A DNA stretch of 64,000 nt from contig NZ_CP007151.1 of NCBI RefSeq assembly GCF_000830985.1, positions 992,001-1,056,000 on the forward strand. The letters run 5' to 3'. The position numbers and the translations under genes were made by a program. Positions 18,381 to 27,540 of this stretch are shown in pieces; positions within the stretch are counted from its first letter, which is position 1, and each line of letters opens with the position of its first letter. The notes beneath the pieces were generated by a model. The model was not told the DNA's origin. It saw nothing but the letters and a program-made list of their open reading frames with translations, and ran no database searches. The DNA is from Marinobacter similis. Its GTDB lineage: Bacteria > Pseudomonadota > Gammaproteobacteria > Pseudomonadales > Oleiphilaceae.

Positions 18381-19912
18381 TTACAGCTGCTCGATCTGGT
18401 CCAGCAACTTGTTGGCCCGGTTGAGCAGCGCCTCCTTCCTTTCCGGTTTCTGCTTGTCCCAGTTGCGATACATCATGCCCATGCGCGGGTTCTTGGCGAA
18501 GTCGTCCCGATGACGGTCGATGAAGTGCCAGTAAAGCGCGTTGAACGGGCAGGCATCCTCTTCCGTGCTCTTGTTGACGTTGTAGTGACAATTGGCGCAG
18601 TGGTCGGACTGACGCTGTATGTACTTGCCACTGGCCGCGTAGGGTTTGGAGCCCAGGTAGCCACCATCGGCGTGCATCACCATGCCCAGCACATTGGGTA
18701 GCTCTACCCAGTCGTAGGCGTCGGCATAGACCGCTAGATACCAGTCACAGATTTCTTCCGGTTTGACCCCGGCCAGCAGCGCAAAGTTGCCGGTGACCAT
18801 CAGGCGCTGGATGTGGTGGGCGTAGGCGTTGCGGCGGGTGCTGTCGATGGCCTTGTGCATACAGCGCATCTTGGTGTCACCGGTCCAGTAAAACCAGGGC
18901 AGGGAGCGGGTATTACCCAGCCGGTTTTCTTCGGCGTAGCCCGGCATATTCATCCAGTAGATACCGCGCACAAACTCCCGCCAGCCCAGAATCTGCCGCA
19001 CGAAGCCTTCCACCGCATTGATTGGTGCCTGCCGGCGTACCAGGCCTGGGTGGCAGCCTCGCACACGCTAAGCGGGTCCAGCAGGCCGCTGTTGATGTAC
19101 GGCGACAGGATGGCGTGGAACAGCCAGTCCTCGTGATCCGACATGGCGTCCTGGAAATCGCCGAAGCAGGGTAGGGCGTAATCGATGAAGTGCGCCAATG
19201 CCTGCTCTGCGTCCTCGGCGGTGACGGCAAAATGGAAGTCGTCGGTGGTGCCGAAATGATCCGAGAAATGCTCGTTGACCAGATCGATCACTGCTCGGGT
19301 GGTGTCATCCGGCTCCACCCGGAAGGTGGCCGGGGCGGCAGGTTTGCCGGTCCATTTGCGCCGGTTGTCGGCATCGTAATTCCACTCCCCACCCTCGGGC
19401 TTGCCGTCCGGGTCCATCAGCAAGCCGGTCTTGCGGCGCATCTCCCGGTAGAAAAACTCCATGCGCAACTGTTTGCGGCCTTCGGCCCAGTCCTGGAATT
19501 CCTGTTTGGTGGCGATAAACCGGGTGTCCGGCCGGATTTCCACCGGCAGGTCGAACTGCTTGTGCCACTCGCTGATCTGCGCATGCAGGCGCCATTCACC
19601 GCATTCAGTGGTGATGATCCGTTCCGGTTTCAGGTCTTTGGCCTGGGCGGCGATCACGGCTTCCAGGCTTTGATGCTCGTTATCTGGATGGTAGTGCTGG
19701 TAATGCACCTGCCAGCCATCTTTCTCAAGCTGTTGGGCGAAGTGGCGCATGGCGCTGAACAGCAGGACCAGTTTTTTCTTGTGGTGATTGGTGTAGCTGG
19801 CTTCGTCGTGGACTTCTGCCATCACGATCCGGTCGTGCTGCTTGTCGGCGTCGTCCAGTGCACTGATGTCCGGTGTGAGCTGGTCGCCGAGTATAAGGAT
19901 CAGGTTTGCCAT
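18381..19912 (-). CDS. Fe-S bacterial cryptochrome/(6-4) photolyase (PhrB/CryPro type), frameshifted
   Basis: About 510 residues after restoring one G near 19029 (GGCAGG[G]CACC). The N-terminus ANLILILGDQLTPDI is the DUF523-free CryPro antenna domain. The C-terminal part has GWREFVRGIYW, the FAD-site region and cysteines in RCMHKA, HCANCHYN and DACPF, matching the [4Fe-4S] ligands of this class. It repairs (6-4) photoproducts or senses light. It is not related closely to the photolyase at 6.6-8.1 kb, so the segment encodes two photolyase classes. Confidence 0.85.
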
Positions 19913-20020
19913 GGCCGGGGCGTGCTCCGTGTCAGGAATTCGCGAGTGGATGCTAGCGATACGCCTGTGGCAGGGAGACGGTTCATGGCCGATCCGGAAG
20001 ATCGACGATTGGCAGGGGGC

Positions 20021-21013
20021 TTAGCCCCCGGTCATATTCATGAAGCGCAGGATCTGGACATCGCCTTCGCTGGAAAAGTGGTGGCGCTCGGGTTTCAGAT
20101 CCATCGCGTTGATGATGGTTTCCCGCAGTTTCTCATTGCTCTCCGGATGACTGCGAAGCACGTGGCGCAGGTCTACCGAATGCTCGTTGCCCAGGCACAG
20201 CAGCAGACGCCCTTCCACGGTAACCCGTACCCGGTTGCAGGTGGAGCAGAAGTTGTGGGAGTGAGGTGAGATGAAGCCCACCTTGGTGTTGCTGTCCGGC
20301 ATCCGGAAGTAGCGCGCCGGGCCACCGGAATCCTCCGGAGTTGGCATCAGTTCGTGGTGCTGGCGGATGATGTCGCGCACTTCATCGCTGGTGCACAGCG
20401 CTTCACCGCGATCGTGCTCGGAGATTTCCCCCAGCGGCATTTCCTCAATAAAGGTGATGTCGATGTTCTTCCGGCGAGCAAAGTCTACCAGTGCCGGCAC
20501 TTCCTCATCGTTACCGCCTTTCATTACCACGGTGTTCAGTTTAATCCCTTCAAACCCGGCTTCCCGGGCCGCGTCGACACCGTCGAGCACCTGGTTCAGT
20601 CGGCCGGTGCGGGTGATGCGATGAAACTTGTCCGGATCGAGGGAGTCGAGACTGATGTTCAGGCGCTTCAAGCCGGCTTTGCGAAGAGGCTCGGCCATGG
20701 TGGTGAGCTTGCTGCCGTTGGTGGTCATGGCGAAATCCCGCAGGCCAAGGCTGCCGATGTCCTTGACCAGTTCGAGAATGTCCTTGCGGACCAGGGGTTC
20801 GCCACCGGTCAGTCGGATCTTCTCGGTGCCCAGATCCACAAAGGTTCTTGCCACTTGCGCCAGCTCTTCCAGTGACAGTATCTGCTGGCGGGGCAAAAAG
20901 GTCATTTCCTCCGCCATGCAGTATACACAGCGGAAGTCGCACCGGTCGGTCACGGACAGACGTACGTAGTCCACGGTGCGACCAAAGCGATCTGTCAGCT
21001 TGCTGCGGGCCAT
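20021..21013 (-). CDS. moaA: GTP 3',8-cyclase (molybdenum cofactor biosynthesis)
   Basis: A 330-residue radical SAM enzyme that starts molybdopterin synthesis from GTP. The first cluster motif is CDFRCVYC (CX3CX2C). The C-terminal cluster has [10 protein letters not shown] followed 13 residues later by another Cys. The essential terminal Gly-Gly is present (NMTGG). The start at [12 protein letters not shown] fits the family. No other moa genes lie in the window. It is transcribed away from the NsrR-like gene. Confidence 0.92.
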   Translation of the reverse strand: MARSKLTDRFGRTVDYVRLSVTDRCDFRCVYCMAEEMTFLPRQQILSLEELAQVARTFVDLGTEKIRLTGGEPLVRKDILELVKDIGSLGLRDFAMTTNGSKLTTMAEPLRKAGLKRLNISLDSLDPDKFHRITRTGRLNQVLDGVDAAREAGFEGIKLNTVVMKGGNDEEVPALVDFARRKNIDITFIEEMPLGEISEHDRGEALCTSDEVRDIIRQHHELMPTPEDSGGPARYFRMPDSNTKVGFISPHSHNFCSTCNRVRVTVEGRLLLCLGNEHSVDLRHVLRSHPESNEKLRETIINAMDLKPERHHFSSEGDVQILRFMNMTGG

Positions 21014-21265
21014 TGGTTTTGCTTCCTGCCGGCTGAATGAGAATTGAGATACGTTAATTCGAGTATCGCAGATTAAATCCCGGAATCCGATCCCCCTGCG
21101 TGAGTTCGGTGGTTCGGGTAAAGCAGTTGGGCAAACCCTTAAACAGGATATTGGTCTGGGCGGCGATGCAAGGTGCGGTCTGTCTGTGTCGGAGGACAAA
21201 ACCGGTTATTGGCTTTCTCCGTATATATCGATCCTATTCAATACAAAGCAGACCTGGAGTACCGA

Positions 21266-21703
21266 ATGCACATCACCCGATACACTGACTACTCATTGCG
21301 AGTGCTGATTTATCTTGCGGTGCAGGGTGATCGCCTGGCTACCATCCAGGAAATTGCCGACAGTTACGAAATTTCCAAGAACCATCTGATGAAGGTGGTG
21401 CACCAGCTCAACAAAAAGGGCTATATCGAGACCATCCGCGGAAAAAAAGGCGGTATGCGCCTGCTGATGGCGCCGACCGAAATCAGGGTAGGGGTTCTGG
21501 TGCGGGAGACCGAACAGGACCTCAGCATTGTTGAGTGCTTTACCTCGAAAAACGCCTGTAAGATCGCGCCGGTGTGTGGAATGAAAGGTATGTTTGGTGA
21601 AGCGCTGGAGGCATTTCTGGGGGTGTTGGATAAGTACACGTTGGCCGATGTGATTCAGGATCAACATCGGCCGCAGTTGCTGCGACTGCTTCAGGTCGCC
21701 TAG
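21266..21703 (+). CDS. nsrR: Rrf2-family regulator, NsrR-like
   Basis: A 145-residue winged-helix regulator. The N-terminus MHITRYTDYSLRVLIYLAV and the KNHLMKVVHQLNKKGY recognition region are typical. Three cysteines for a nitric-oxide-sensitive Fe-S cluster lie in VECFTSKNACKIAPVC. The following EALEAFLGVLDKYTLADV is an NsrR signature. Its tail overlaps the desaturase gene by 4 bases end to end. Its targets are not obvious in the window. Confidence 0.83.
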   Translation: MHITRYTDYSLRVLIYLAVQGDRLATIQEIADSYEISKNHLMKVVHQLNKKGYIETIRGKKGGMRLLMAPTEIRVGVLVRETEQDLSIVECFTSKNACKIAPVCGMKGMFGEALEAFLGVLDKYTLADVIQDQHRPQLLRLLQVA

Positions 21704-22794
21704 GCCACGTCCAGCACGGGCAACCGTGCCCGCAGCCGGTCCGGTAGTGAAAAGGCAGCGATGCGTTTGAGCACGGTGCCATACTGCCGGGCGAAGCTGC
21801 CGGTGTTGTAGTGAATGCCGTGCTTGGCGCACACTTCCTTTACACGCTCGGATATTTCCGGATATCGATGGGCGGGCAGGTCCGGGAACACGTGGTGTTC
21901 CATTTGGAAACTCAAGTGTCCGCTCAGCAAATGCACCCATCGGCCGCCGGTGAAGTTGGATGAGCCAGAGAGCTGGCGCAGGTACCAGTGGCCTTTGCTT
22001 TCACTCTTGCCATCGCCCCAGCACTCTTCTTCGGTAAAAGTCTCGGCATCCTGGGTGAAGTGGCCGCAAAAAATCACGGTGGACGACCACAGGTTACGAA
22101 TCAGATTAGCGCCAATGTTGCCTGCCAGCACGATGGGCGCGACCGGAAAAGTCAGCAGCGGGAAAAACACATAATCCTTGAACGCCTGACGCCCGCCCTT
22201 CCTGAGAAAATCCTTCAAGAACGGAAGTTTCGATTTCAGGGTGATCTCTCGACGGTGCAGGCGTTCCGTTTCCAGTTCGTGCAGGCCCACCCCCCATTGA
22301 AAGAAGGTGCTCAGCAGAATGTAGTTAATAAACTGCAAACTGTGCCTGGGCCGCCACGCTTCGTCATCGCTCAGGCGCAGCACGGCATAGCCGTAGTCCC
22401 GATCTTTTCCGATGATGTTGGTGTAGGTGTGGTGCTCATAGTTGTGGGTACGGCGCCAGGAATCGCTAGAGCAAGCGGTGTCCCACTCGTAGGTCTGTGA
22501 GTGCAGGCTGGGATCGTTCATCCAGTCGTACTGACCATGCATCACGTTGTGCCCGATCTCCATGTTCTCGATGATCTTGGACAGCCCCAGGGCCACGGTG
22601 GCCGCCACGAACACCGGTGGAATGAAGCCAAAGGGCATCAAGACCCGGCCACCTACCTCCAGGGTGCGATGAAGGCGCACAACCCGGCGGATGTAACGGG
22701 CATCTCGTTCGCCCAGGTCGGCCAGCACGTCGTTACGGATTGCGTCGAGATCCTTTTCCAGCTCTGTGAGCTGGGCTTCAGTCATCTGTTTCAT
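21700..22794 (-). CDS. Membrane fatty acid desaturase (DesB-like)
   Basis: A 364-residue membrane di-iron desaturase acting on acyl chains of lipids or acyl-CoA. All three histidine boxes are present: GHNVMH near residue 82, HNYEHH near 117 and QMEHH near 300. Four hydrophobic helices sit between them. It is the second gene after a ferredoxin-reductase-like partner that would supply electrons, as in Pseudomonas desCB. Divergent DesT-like control sites lie upstream of the pair. Confidence 0.87.
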   Translation of the reverse strand: MKQMTEAQLTELEKDLDAIRNDVLADLGERDARYIRRVVRLHRTLEVGGRVLMPFGFIPPVFVAATVALGLSKIIENMEIGHNVMHGQYDWMNDPSLHSQTYEWDTACSSDSWRRTHNYEHHTYTNIIGKDRDYGYAVLRLSDDEAWRPRHSLQFINYILLSTFFQWGVGLHELETERLHRREITLKSKLPFLKDFLRKGGRQAFKDYVFFPLLTFPVAPIVLAGNIGANLIRNLWSSTVIFCGHFTQDAETFTEEECWGDGKSESKGHWYLRQLSGSSNFTGGRWVHLLSGHLSFQMEHHVFPDLPAHRYPEISERVKEVCAKHGIHYNTGSFARQYGTVLKRIAAFSLPDRLRARLPVLDVA

Positions 22795-22847
22795 GGTGTG
22801 CTCCTTGCCATGCCCTGAGACACGGCCGTTCTGTTCGAATAAAGCGG

Positions 22848-23949
22848 TTAAATATCAAGGGCCACTGGGCCCTGAGGGATGGAGATGCACAGTTGGATGG
22901 TGTCCTCTCCCGGGCCGGATGATTGGCCGGTAAGGCGGTTTACAACTGTGCCGCTGGTTTTCCGGCAACTGCATTGGTGGCAAATGCCCATGCGGCAGCC
23001 ATGCTGAGGCGTCAGGCCAGCCGCTTCGGCGATCTCCAGTAGCGGTGCGTCACCGCTTGAATCGACATCCAGATTGCTCCGGGCAAACCGCACCTTGCCG
23101 CCCAGCTCCTCGCAGCCGAGGTCTGTTTGTGGCGCAGAGAAATAAGTGCTGTGGATCCTGTCCCGGCTCACGCCTTGGGCATCGAGCAGCTCGCCCGCCA
23201 ATGACATCAAGCCCTGCGGGCCGCACAGGAAAACATCGCGGCTGCTGAGATCGCTGATCGCGCCGAGATCCGCATCGGTCAGATAGCGTGGTTCGCTGGA
23301 GCCTTGAGTCGTAATGACCTTCACCGAGAGCAGATCATGCTGGCTGCCAGATCTTCCAAGTGTTCGCCGGCGATCGCATGGTTGTGGTCCCGAACGAAAT
23401 ACAGCAGCGTCACCGGGGCGCGGAAGCCCTGGATCGCCATGGTCTTGAGCTGGCTCAGGATCGGGGTGATGCCACTGCCACCGGCAATAAACAGGATGGG
23501 GCGGACAGGTTCGGGTATCAGGAAGTCGCCAAACGCCTCGCTGAGGCCCACCACGCGCCGGCTTTCAGCTGGTCGTGCAGCCAGTTGGTCACCCGGCCGC
23601 CAGGTAGTCGTTTGATGGTCAGAGTGACCAGTCCCTCGTCGTGCCAGAGTGTGGTCGAGCTGGACAGGCTGAAGGTGCGGTGGTGACGAACGCCGTCGAT
23701 CTCGACACAAATGTTCACATGCTGTCCGGCGGCGAAGCCTTGCCAGCGTCGGGCTGGTTTTAGCACGAAGGTTTGAGTGTCGGAGGTGTCCCGAATAATC
23801 CTCTGGACTCGTGCCGGTGTGTACTCTTGTACCCACATCGGGTTGATGCTCTCGAGTAACGGATCAAAGAACGCGACCCCATCGTTTCGGTTAAAGAGCT
23901 GTCTGCCAAGCCATTGAAGTGGTGTGCTGTGGTTCTGTCGTGCCAACAT
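22848..23949 (-). CDS. Ferredoxin-NADP reductase-type electron donor for the desaturase (DesC-like), two frameshifts
   Basis: About 367 residues after repair near 23551 (GGCGC[C]GTGG) and near 23325. Domain order is FAD-binding (HHRTFSLSSS), NAD-binding (FIAGGSGITPILS, FLCGPQGLM) and a C-terminal plant-type [2Fe-2S] domain with CRMGICHQC and a distant Cys (CX4CX2CXnC). It passes NAD(P)H electrons to the desaturase encoded 53 bases downstream. A GGAG lies 8 bases before the start. Confidence 0.84.
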
Positions 23950-23980
23950 GATCTGTTCTCCGCGATGCAGTCTGCACTTA

Positions 23981-24018
23981 TGTGTACAGTTGTTCACTAA
24001 TGTGTACGACTGTACACC
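23981..24018. promoter_or_regulatory. Two DesT/FabR-like operators before the desaturase operon
   Basis: GTGTACA-GT-TGTTCAC (23982-23997) and GTGTACG-AC-TGTACAC (24002-24017) have the same 7-2-7 layout. Their centres are 20 bp apart, two helical turns. They lie between the reductase gene and the TetR gene and match the operator at 3405-3420. Confidence 0.7.
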
Positions 24019-24095
24019 CGAGTTGGCGAGCTCACAACGGGGAGTTTACATCTGGCGCAAAATGACTTGCTTTGGGTACCTTAATTTTTTCGTGT

Positions 24096-24110
24096 GTGTA
24101 CACTTGTCAC
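24096..24110. promoter_or_regulatory. Third, imperfect DesT-like site near the TetR gene
   Basis: GTGTACA-CT-TGTCAC has a perfect left half and a right half lacking one base relative to TGTACAC. The base loss could be real or another of the many small deletions in this sequence. It lies 30 bases before the TetR start, so autoregulation is plausible. Confidence 0.45.
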
Positions 24111-24140
24111 CAACGCTTTAACCGCAATGGCTACGGGTAA

Positions 24141-24773
24141 ATGATGGCGGAAAGACAACGCAGAAAGCCGGGTGAGACCCGTGAAAAACTGATGAGTGCG
24201 GCGCTGACTCTGGTGGGCAAGGGCCGGCATTTTGCCAGTCTCGGCATTCGGGAAGTTACCCGGCAGGCGGGTGTGGTACCCACCTCGTTCTATCGCCACT
24301 TCCGCAATATGGACGATCTGGGGCTGCAGTTGGTGGACGAGTTGGGTCTGGTGCTGCGCCGCATGATGCGGGAGGCCCGAGAGCATGTGTCGCAGGCGGA
24401 TAAGTTGATTGAGGAGTCAGTGGACATCTTTATTAGCCACGCTCAGGCCAACCGCAGTTTCTTTCTGTTTATGGCGCAAGGATTGGCGGGCGAGAGCAGG
24501 GCAGTTCAGGATGGGATTCGCAGCGAAATGCGTTTCTTTGCCAGCGAACTGGCCAACGACTTGCGCCGGTTACGTCTGGTGGATCATCTCAGCGACAGCG
24601 ATCTGGACATGACCTGTGACCTGGTGGTGCGCAGTGTTGCCTTCAGTCTGACCGACCTGCTGGGGGTGTCTGCCGGCGATGACTACCAGATCGACCAGAT
24701 CCGGAAGCGGACCATCCGCTTCCTTCAACTGATCTTTGTAGGTGCCGCCAACTGGAACAGCGTTAGCCAGTAA
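24141..24773 (+). CDS. TetR-family repressor of unsaturated lipid genes (DesT/FabR-like)
   Basis: A 210-residue TetR regulator. The helix-turn-helix reads GIREVTRQAGVVPTSFYRHF, which is nearly diagnostic for the DesT/FabR group, and the ligand domain is of similar length to DesT. These proteins sense the ratio of saturated to unsaturated acyl-CoA. It is divergent from the reductase-desaturase operon with shared operators between them. It overlaps the WS/DGAT gene tail to tail by 11 bases. Confidence 0.85.
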   Translation: MMAERQRRKPGETREKLMSAALTLVGKGRHFASLGIREVTRQAGVVPTSFYRHFRNMDDLGLQLVDELGLVLRRMMREAREHVSQADKLIEESVDIFISHAQANRSFFLFMAQGLAGESRAVQDGIRSEMRFFASELANDLRRLRLVDHLSDSDLDMTCDLVVRSVAFSLTDLLGVSAGDDYQIDQIRKRTIRFLQLIFVGAANWNSVSQ

Positions 24774-26205
24774 CCTTCTTTTTGGTCGCGCGCCGGGTGG
24801 TTTTCGGTTTCGGCGGAATCACCAGACTCTCCAGTTCATCCAGGGCTTCACCGGTATAAACGGCCAGCTTCTGCATGCTTGGCAGGGTGTCCCTGCAGCC
24901 GGTATATCCGAAGTTAAGCGAGCCATCGTAGCTCAGGCAGGTAATGTTGAGTGCGCCACCGTGGGCGATCAGCGACACCGGGTACATGGCCTCAAGTTTC
25001 GCACCTTCGTAGTACAGCGTGCGCTGGGGGCCTGGAACATTGGATATGGTGACATTGAACACCGGCCGCATGCGACCACCCAGCCCGGACATCAGTTGAA
25101 GGATATAGGGCGACATCAGCAGCATCGTGTACTGGGTCAGCGCACTCTTCGGCAGCTTCTGCAAATGTTCCTTGGCGCGACGAGTGGAAGATTTGATCTC
25201 CTGCAGACGGTTGAGCGGGTCGGCTTCGTTGGTCGCCAGGGAGGCAATCATGAAGCTGATCTGAGTGCCGGTGCCTTCGTCGTCTGCCGGGCGAATGTTA
25301 ACCGGAATACCGGCCGTCATGGCGGTATCTGGCAGGTCATCCTGCTCCAGCAAGAACCGGCGCAGGGCAGTGCCGCACAGGTACAGCACGATGTCATTCA
25401 GTGAACCGCCGCTTTCGTGGGCTACGGCTTTGATGCGATCCAACTGGTAGTGCTGGGTGGCGAGTCGCCGTTGGCCAGTAACCCGGTGGTTGATCTTGGA
25501 GACCGGCCCCATGAAGGGCGCCGCGAGCCCATCCTCAGGATGGCGCACGGAGTGCAGCAGGCGATTGCCCGCTTGCCAAAGCCGTGGTGCCATATCGGCC
25601 TGCAGCTTGAGGGCATCTTTGGCCTGGGCAATGGCTGCGGGGATGCTGGCTTCCGCGTCCGTTTTGCTGCCGCGCCGACGCTCGGGCTGCACCGACCAGG
25701 GTGGTGCCATGTCGCGCTTGTCGGGATCCGTGGTCAGCACCCGCTGCAACAGGCGCACGCCGCTGATGCCATCAATCAGGGAATGATGCATCTTAGTGTA
25801 AAGAGCAAAGCGGTTGTTTTCCAGGCCCTCAATGACGTGGCATTCCCACAGCGGCCGGGCAAAATCCAGCGGGTTGGAATGCAGGCGGGACACCAGAATG
25901 CCCAACTCACGCTCACCGCCGGGGCGGGGCAGCGCGGAATGGCGAACGTGGTAATCCAGATCGATGTCTTTGTCGATCTTCCAGCCGGGAGCGACCAGTC
26001 TTCCCAACAATCCGGACCCGGCCAGCTTGTAGCTCCAGGGCGGAGCAACCTCACCGGTTTCTTTCATGCGGGTGACCAGATCACGCAAAAAGGTTTCGGG
26101 AGCGCCTTCTGGCAGCGAAAAAATTTGCAGGTTCCCCACATGCATCGGGGTGTCCTCAGACTCCACGGCCAGCCAGGAGGCATCCAATGTTCCCAGGCGT
26201 TTCAT
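24763..26205 (-). CDS. Wax ester synthase/acyl-CoA:diacylglycerol acyltransferase (WS/DGAT)
   Basis: An intact 480-residue enzyme that esterifies acyl-CoA with fatty alcohols, and to a lesser extent diacylglycerol, to make storage wax esters. The catalytic HHxxxDG motif is MHHSLIDG near residue 141. Other marks are PLWECHVIEG, NIRPADDEGTG and NVTISNVPGP. The sequence is strikingly close to the Marinobacter WS2 enzyme as I recall it, and it is the best taxonomic marker in the window. The C-terminus is Lys/Arg-rich. Confidence 0.93.
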   Translation of the reverse strand: MKRLGTLDASWLAVESEDTPMHVGNLQIFSLPEGAPETFLRDLVTRMKETGEVAPPWSYKLAGSGLLGRLVAPGWKIDKDIDLDYHVRHSALPRPGGERELGILVSRLHSNPLDFARPLWECHVIEGLENNRFALYTKMHHSLIDGISGVRLLQRVLTTDPDKRDMAPPWSVQPERRRGSKTDAEASIPAAIAQAKDALKLQADMAPRLWQAGNRLLHSVRHPEDGLAAPFMGPVSKINHRVTGQRRLATQHYQLDRIKAVAHESGGSLNDIVLYLCGTALRRFLLEQDDLPDTAMTAGIPVNIRPADDEGTGTQISFMIASLATNEADPLNRLQEIKSSTRRAKEHLQKLPKSALTQYTMLLMSPYILQLMSGLGGRMRPVFNVTISNVPGPQRTLYYEGAKLEAMYPVSLIAHGGALNITCLSYDGSLNFGYTGCRDTLPSMQKLAVYTGEALDELESLVIPPKPKTTRRATKKKVTG

Positions 26206-26402
26206 TCCTTGTTGTACTCCACGAGTTAAAAATTCTACTTGTTAGCTGCAAGTATACTGATAACGAATTAAGTTCACGATCCTCGCGCTACTAAAGTTCC
26301 GTTTTTTACAACATTTCTCGTTCGACTTCCGTTGAGTGTTCAGTACAGTCTTAAGTGGCTATGCTCTGAAAAGAACCGTATTCGCCGGCCGGAGCCCTTG
26401 CC

Positions 26403-26786
26403 ATGCAGTTTCTCAACGGAATAACGCTTTTGCTGGTTTACCAGTTGGCTGGTGAAATCACCGTGCGCTTGGCGGGCGTGCCCATTCCAGGGCCGGTCCT
26501 GGGTATGGTAATGCTGTTCATCACTCTGTGGATCCGGGGCCGGACGCCGGATTCTGTTGAACAGGCATCGTCCGCATTGCTGGCCCATCTGTCACTGCTT
26601 TTTGTGCCGGCCGGTGTTGGCATGATGGCACACTTCGATCGCATCGCTGATGAGTGGCTGCCTATCACTCTGGCGTTGTTGTGCAGCACCGTGATAACCA
26701 TGATCGCAACGGCACTGATCATGCAGGTAACCACGCGCTGGCTGGTCAAGCCCGACAGCTCTGCACAGGGAGGGTCGGAGCAATGA
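26403..26786 (+). CDS. lrgA: CidA/LrgA family holin-like protein
   Basis: A 127-residue protein with four hydrophobic segments. The family core is visible as GVPIPGPVLGMVMLF and LSLLFVPAGVGMM. CidA/LrgA proteins form membrane complexes tied to overflow metabolite transport and cell lysis. Its stop overlaps the start of the LrgB gene (ATGA), so the pair is a coupled operon. Confidence 0.88.
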   Translation: MQFLNGITLLLVYQLAGEITVRLAGVPIPGPVLGMVMLFITLWIRGRTPDSVEQASSALLAHLSLLFVPAGVGMMAHFDRIADEWLPITLALLCSTVITMIATALIMQVTTRWLVKPDSSAQGGSEQ

Positions 26787-27514
26787 ATGATCCCGGTCTG
26801 AAAGACATCTGGGTTTACCTGTCGGCATCGCCCCTGCTGGGACTGACCATCACCCTGGTGGCCTATGGCCTGGCCTACCGGTTTTACCTGCGGACCAGCT
26901 CCAACCCGCTGGCCAACCCGGTGGTGACGTCGGTGGCCATGCTGATTGGGCTGCTGCTGCTCACCGACACCTCCTACAACGACTATTTCGAAGGCGGCCA
27001 GTTTGTTCACTTCCTGTTGGGCCCAGCCACCGTGGCCCTGGCGGTGCCGCTGTACCAGCAGTTCTCCCGGTTGCGCCAGCTCTGGCTGCCGGTGACCATT
27101 TCCCTGATCTGCGGCGTGTTGATCGCCGCCGGCAGTTCCATCGGTCTGGCCTGGCTGTTGGGCGGTTCGCTGGAAATCCAGATGTCGCTGGCGCCGAAAT
27201 CGGCCACGGCACCGGTGGCCATGGGCATTTCTGAAAAGATCGGCGGGCTGCCATCGCTGACGGCAGTACTGACGGTTGCAACCGGTATCACCGGCGCGGT
27301 GTTGGGCACCAAACTGTTTGATTGGTTCCGGGTGAAAGACGATGCCGCCCGAGGTATTGCCATGGGCGTGGCCGCCCACGGCATTGGCACCGCGCGGGCG
27401 TTTCAGGTCAGCCGCCAGATGGGTGCGTTCTCTGGCTTGGCGATGGCGTTGTCGGCCTTCGCCACGGCTCTTATAGTGCCCTGGTTGGTGGATTGGATGC
27501 AGATGCTGCTCTAA
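26783..27514 (+). CDS. lrgB: CidB/LrgB family protein
   Basis: A 243-residue membrane protein of the LrgB family. Diagnostic stretches are LGPATVALAVPLYQQ, LAPKSATAPVAMGISE and AMGVAAHGIGTARAFQ. The start at MNDPGLKD overlaps the LrgA stop by 4 bases. It probably acts with LrgA in the inner membrane. It is intact and ends 26 bases from the convergent spoVR gene. Confidence 0.9.
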   Translation: MNDPGLKDIWVYLSASPLLGLTITLVAYGLAYRFYLRTSSNPLANPVVTSVAMLIGLLLLTDTSYNDYFEGGQFVHFLLGPATVALAVPLYQQFSRLRQLWLPVTISLICGVLIAAGSSIGLAWLLGGSLEIQMSLAPKSATAPVAMGISEKIGGLPSLTAVLTVATGITGAVLGTKLFDWFRVKDDAARGIAMGVAAHGIGTARAFQVSRQMGAFSGLAMALSAFATALIVPWLVDWMQMLL

Positions 27515-27540
27515 CGAATAAGCTTGTCGCGCCAAGGACC

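Noticed and set aside
19190..20269. Open frame of 359 codons spanning the Fe-S photolyase and moaA ends on the plus strand
   Set aside because: It runs antisense through two clear genes and their gap; no domain or ribosome binding site is seen.
23950..24140. CRISPR-like array from the repeated GTGTACA motifs
   Set aside because: Only two to three short dyads are present with no unit-length repeats, spacers or cas genes; they fit TetR operators.
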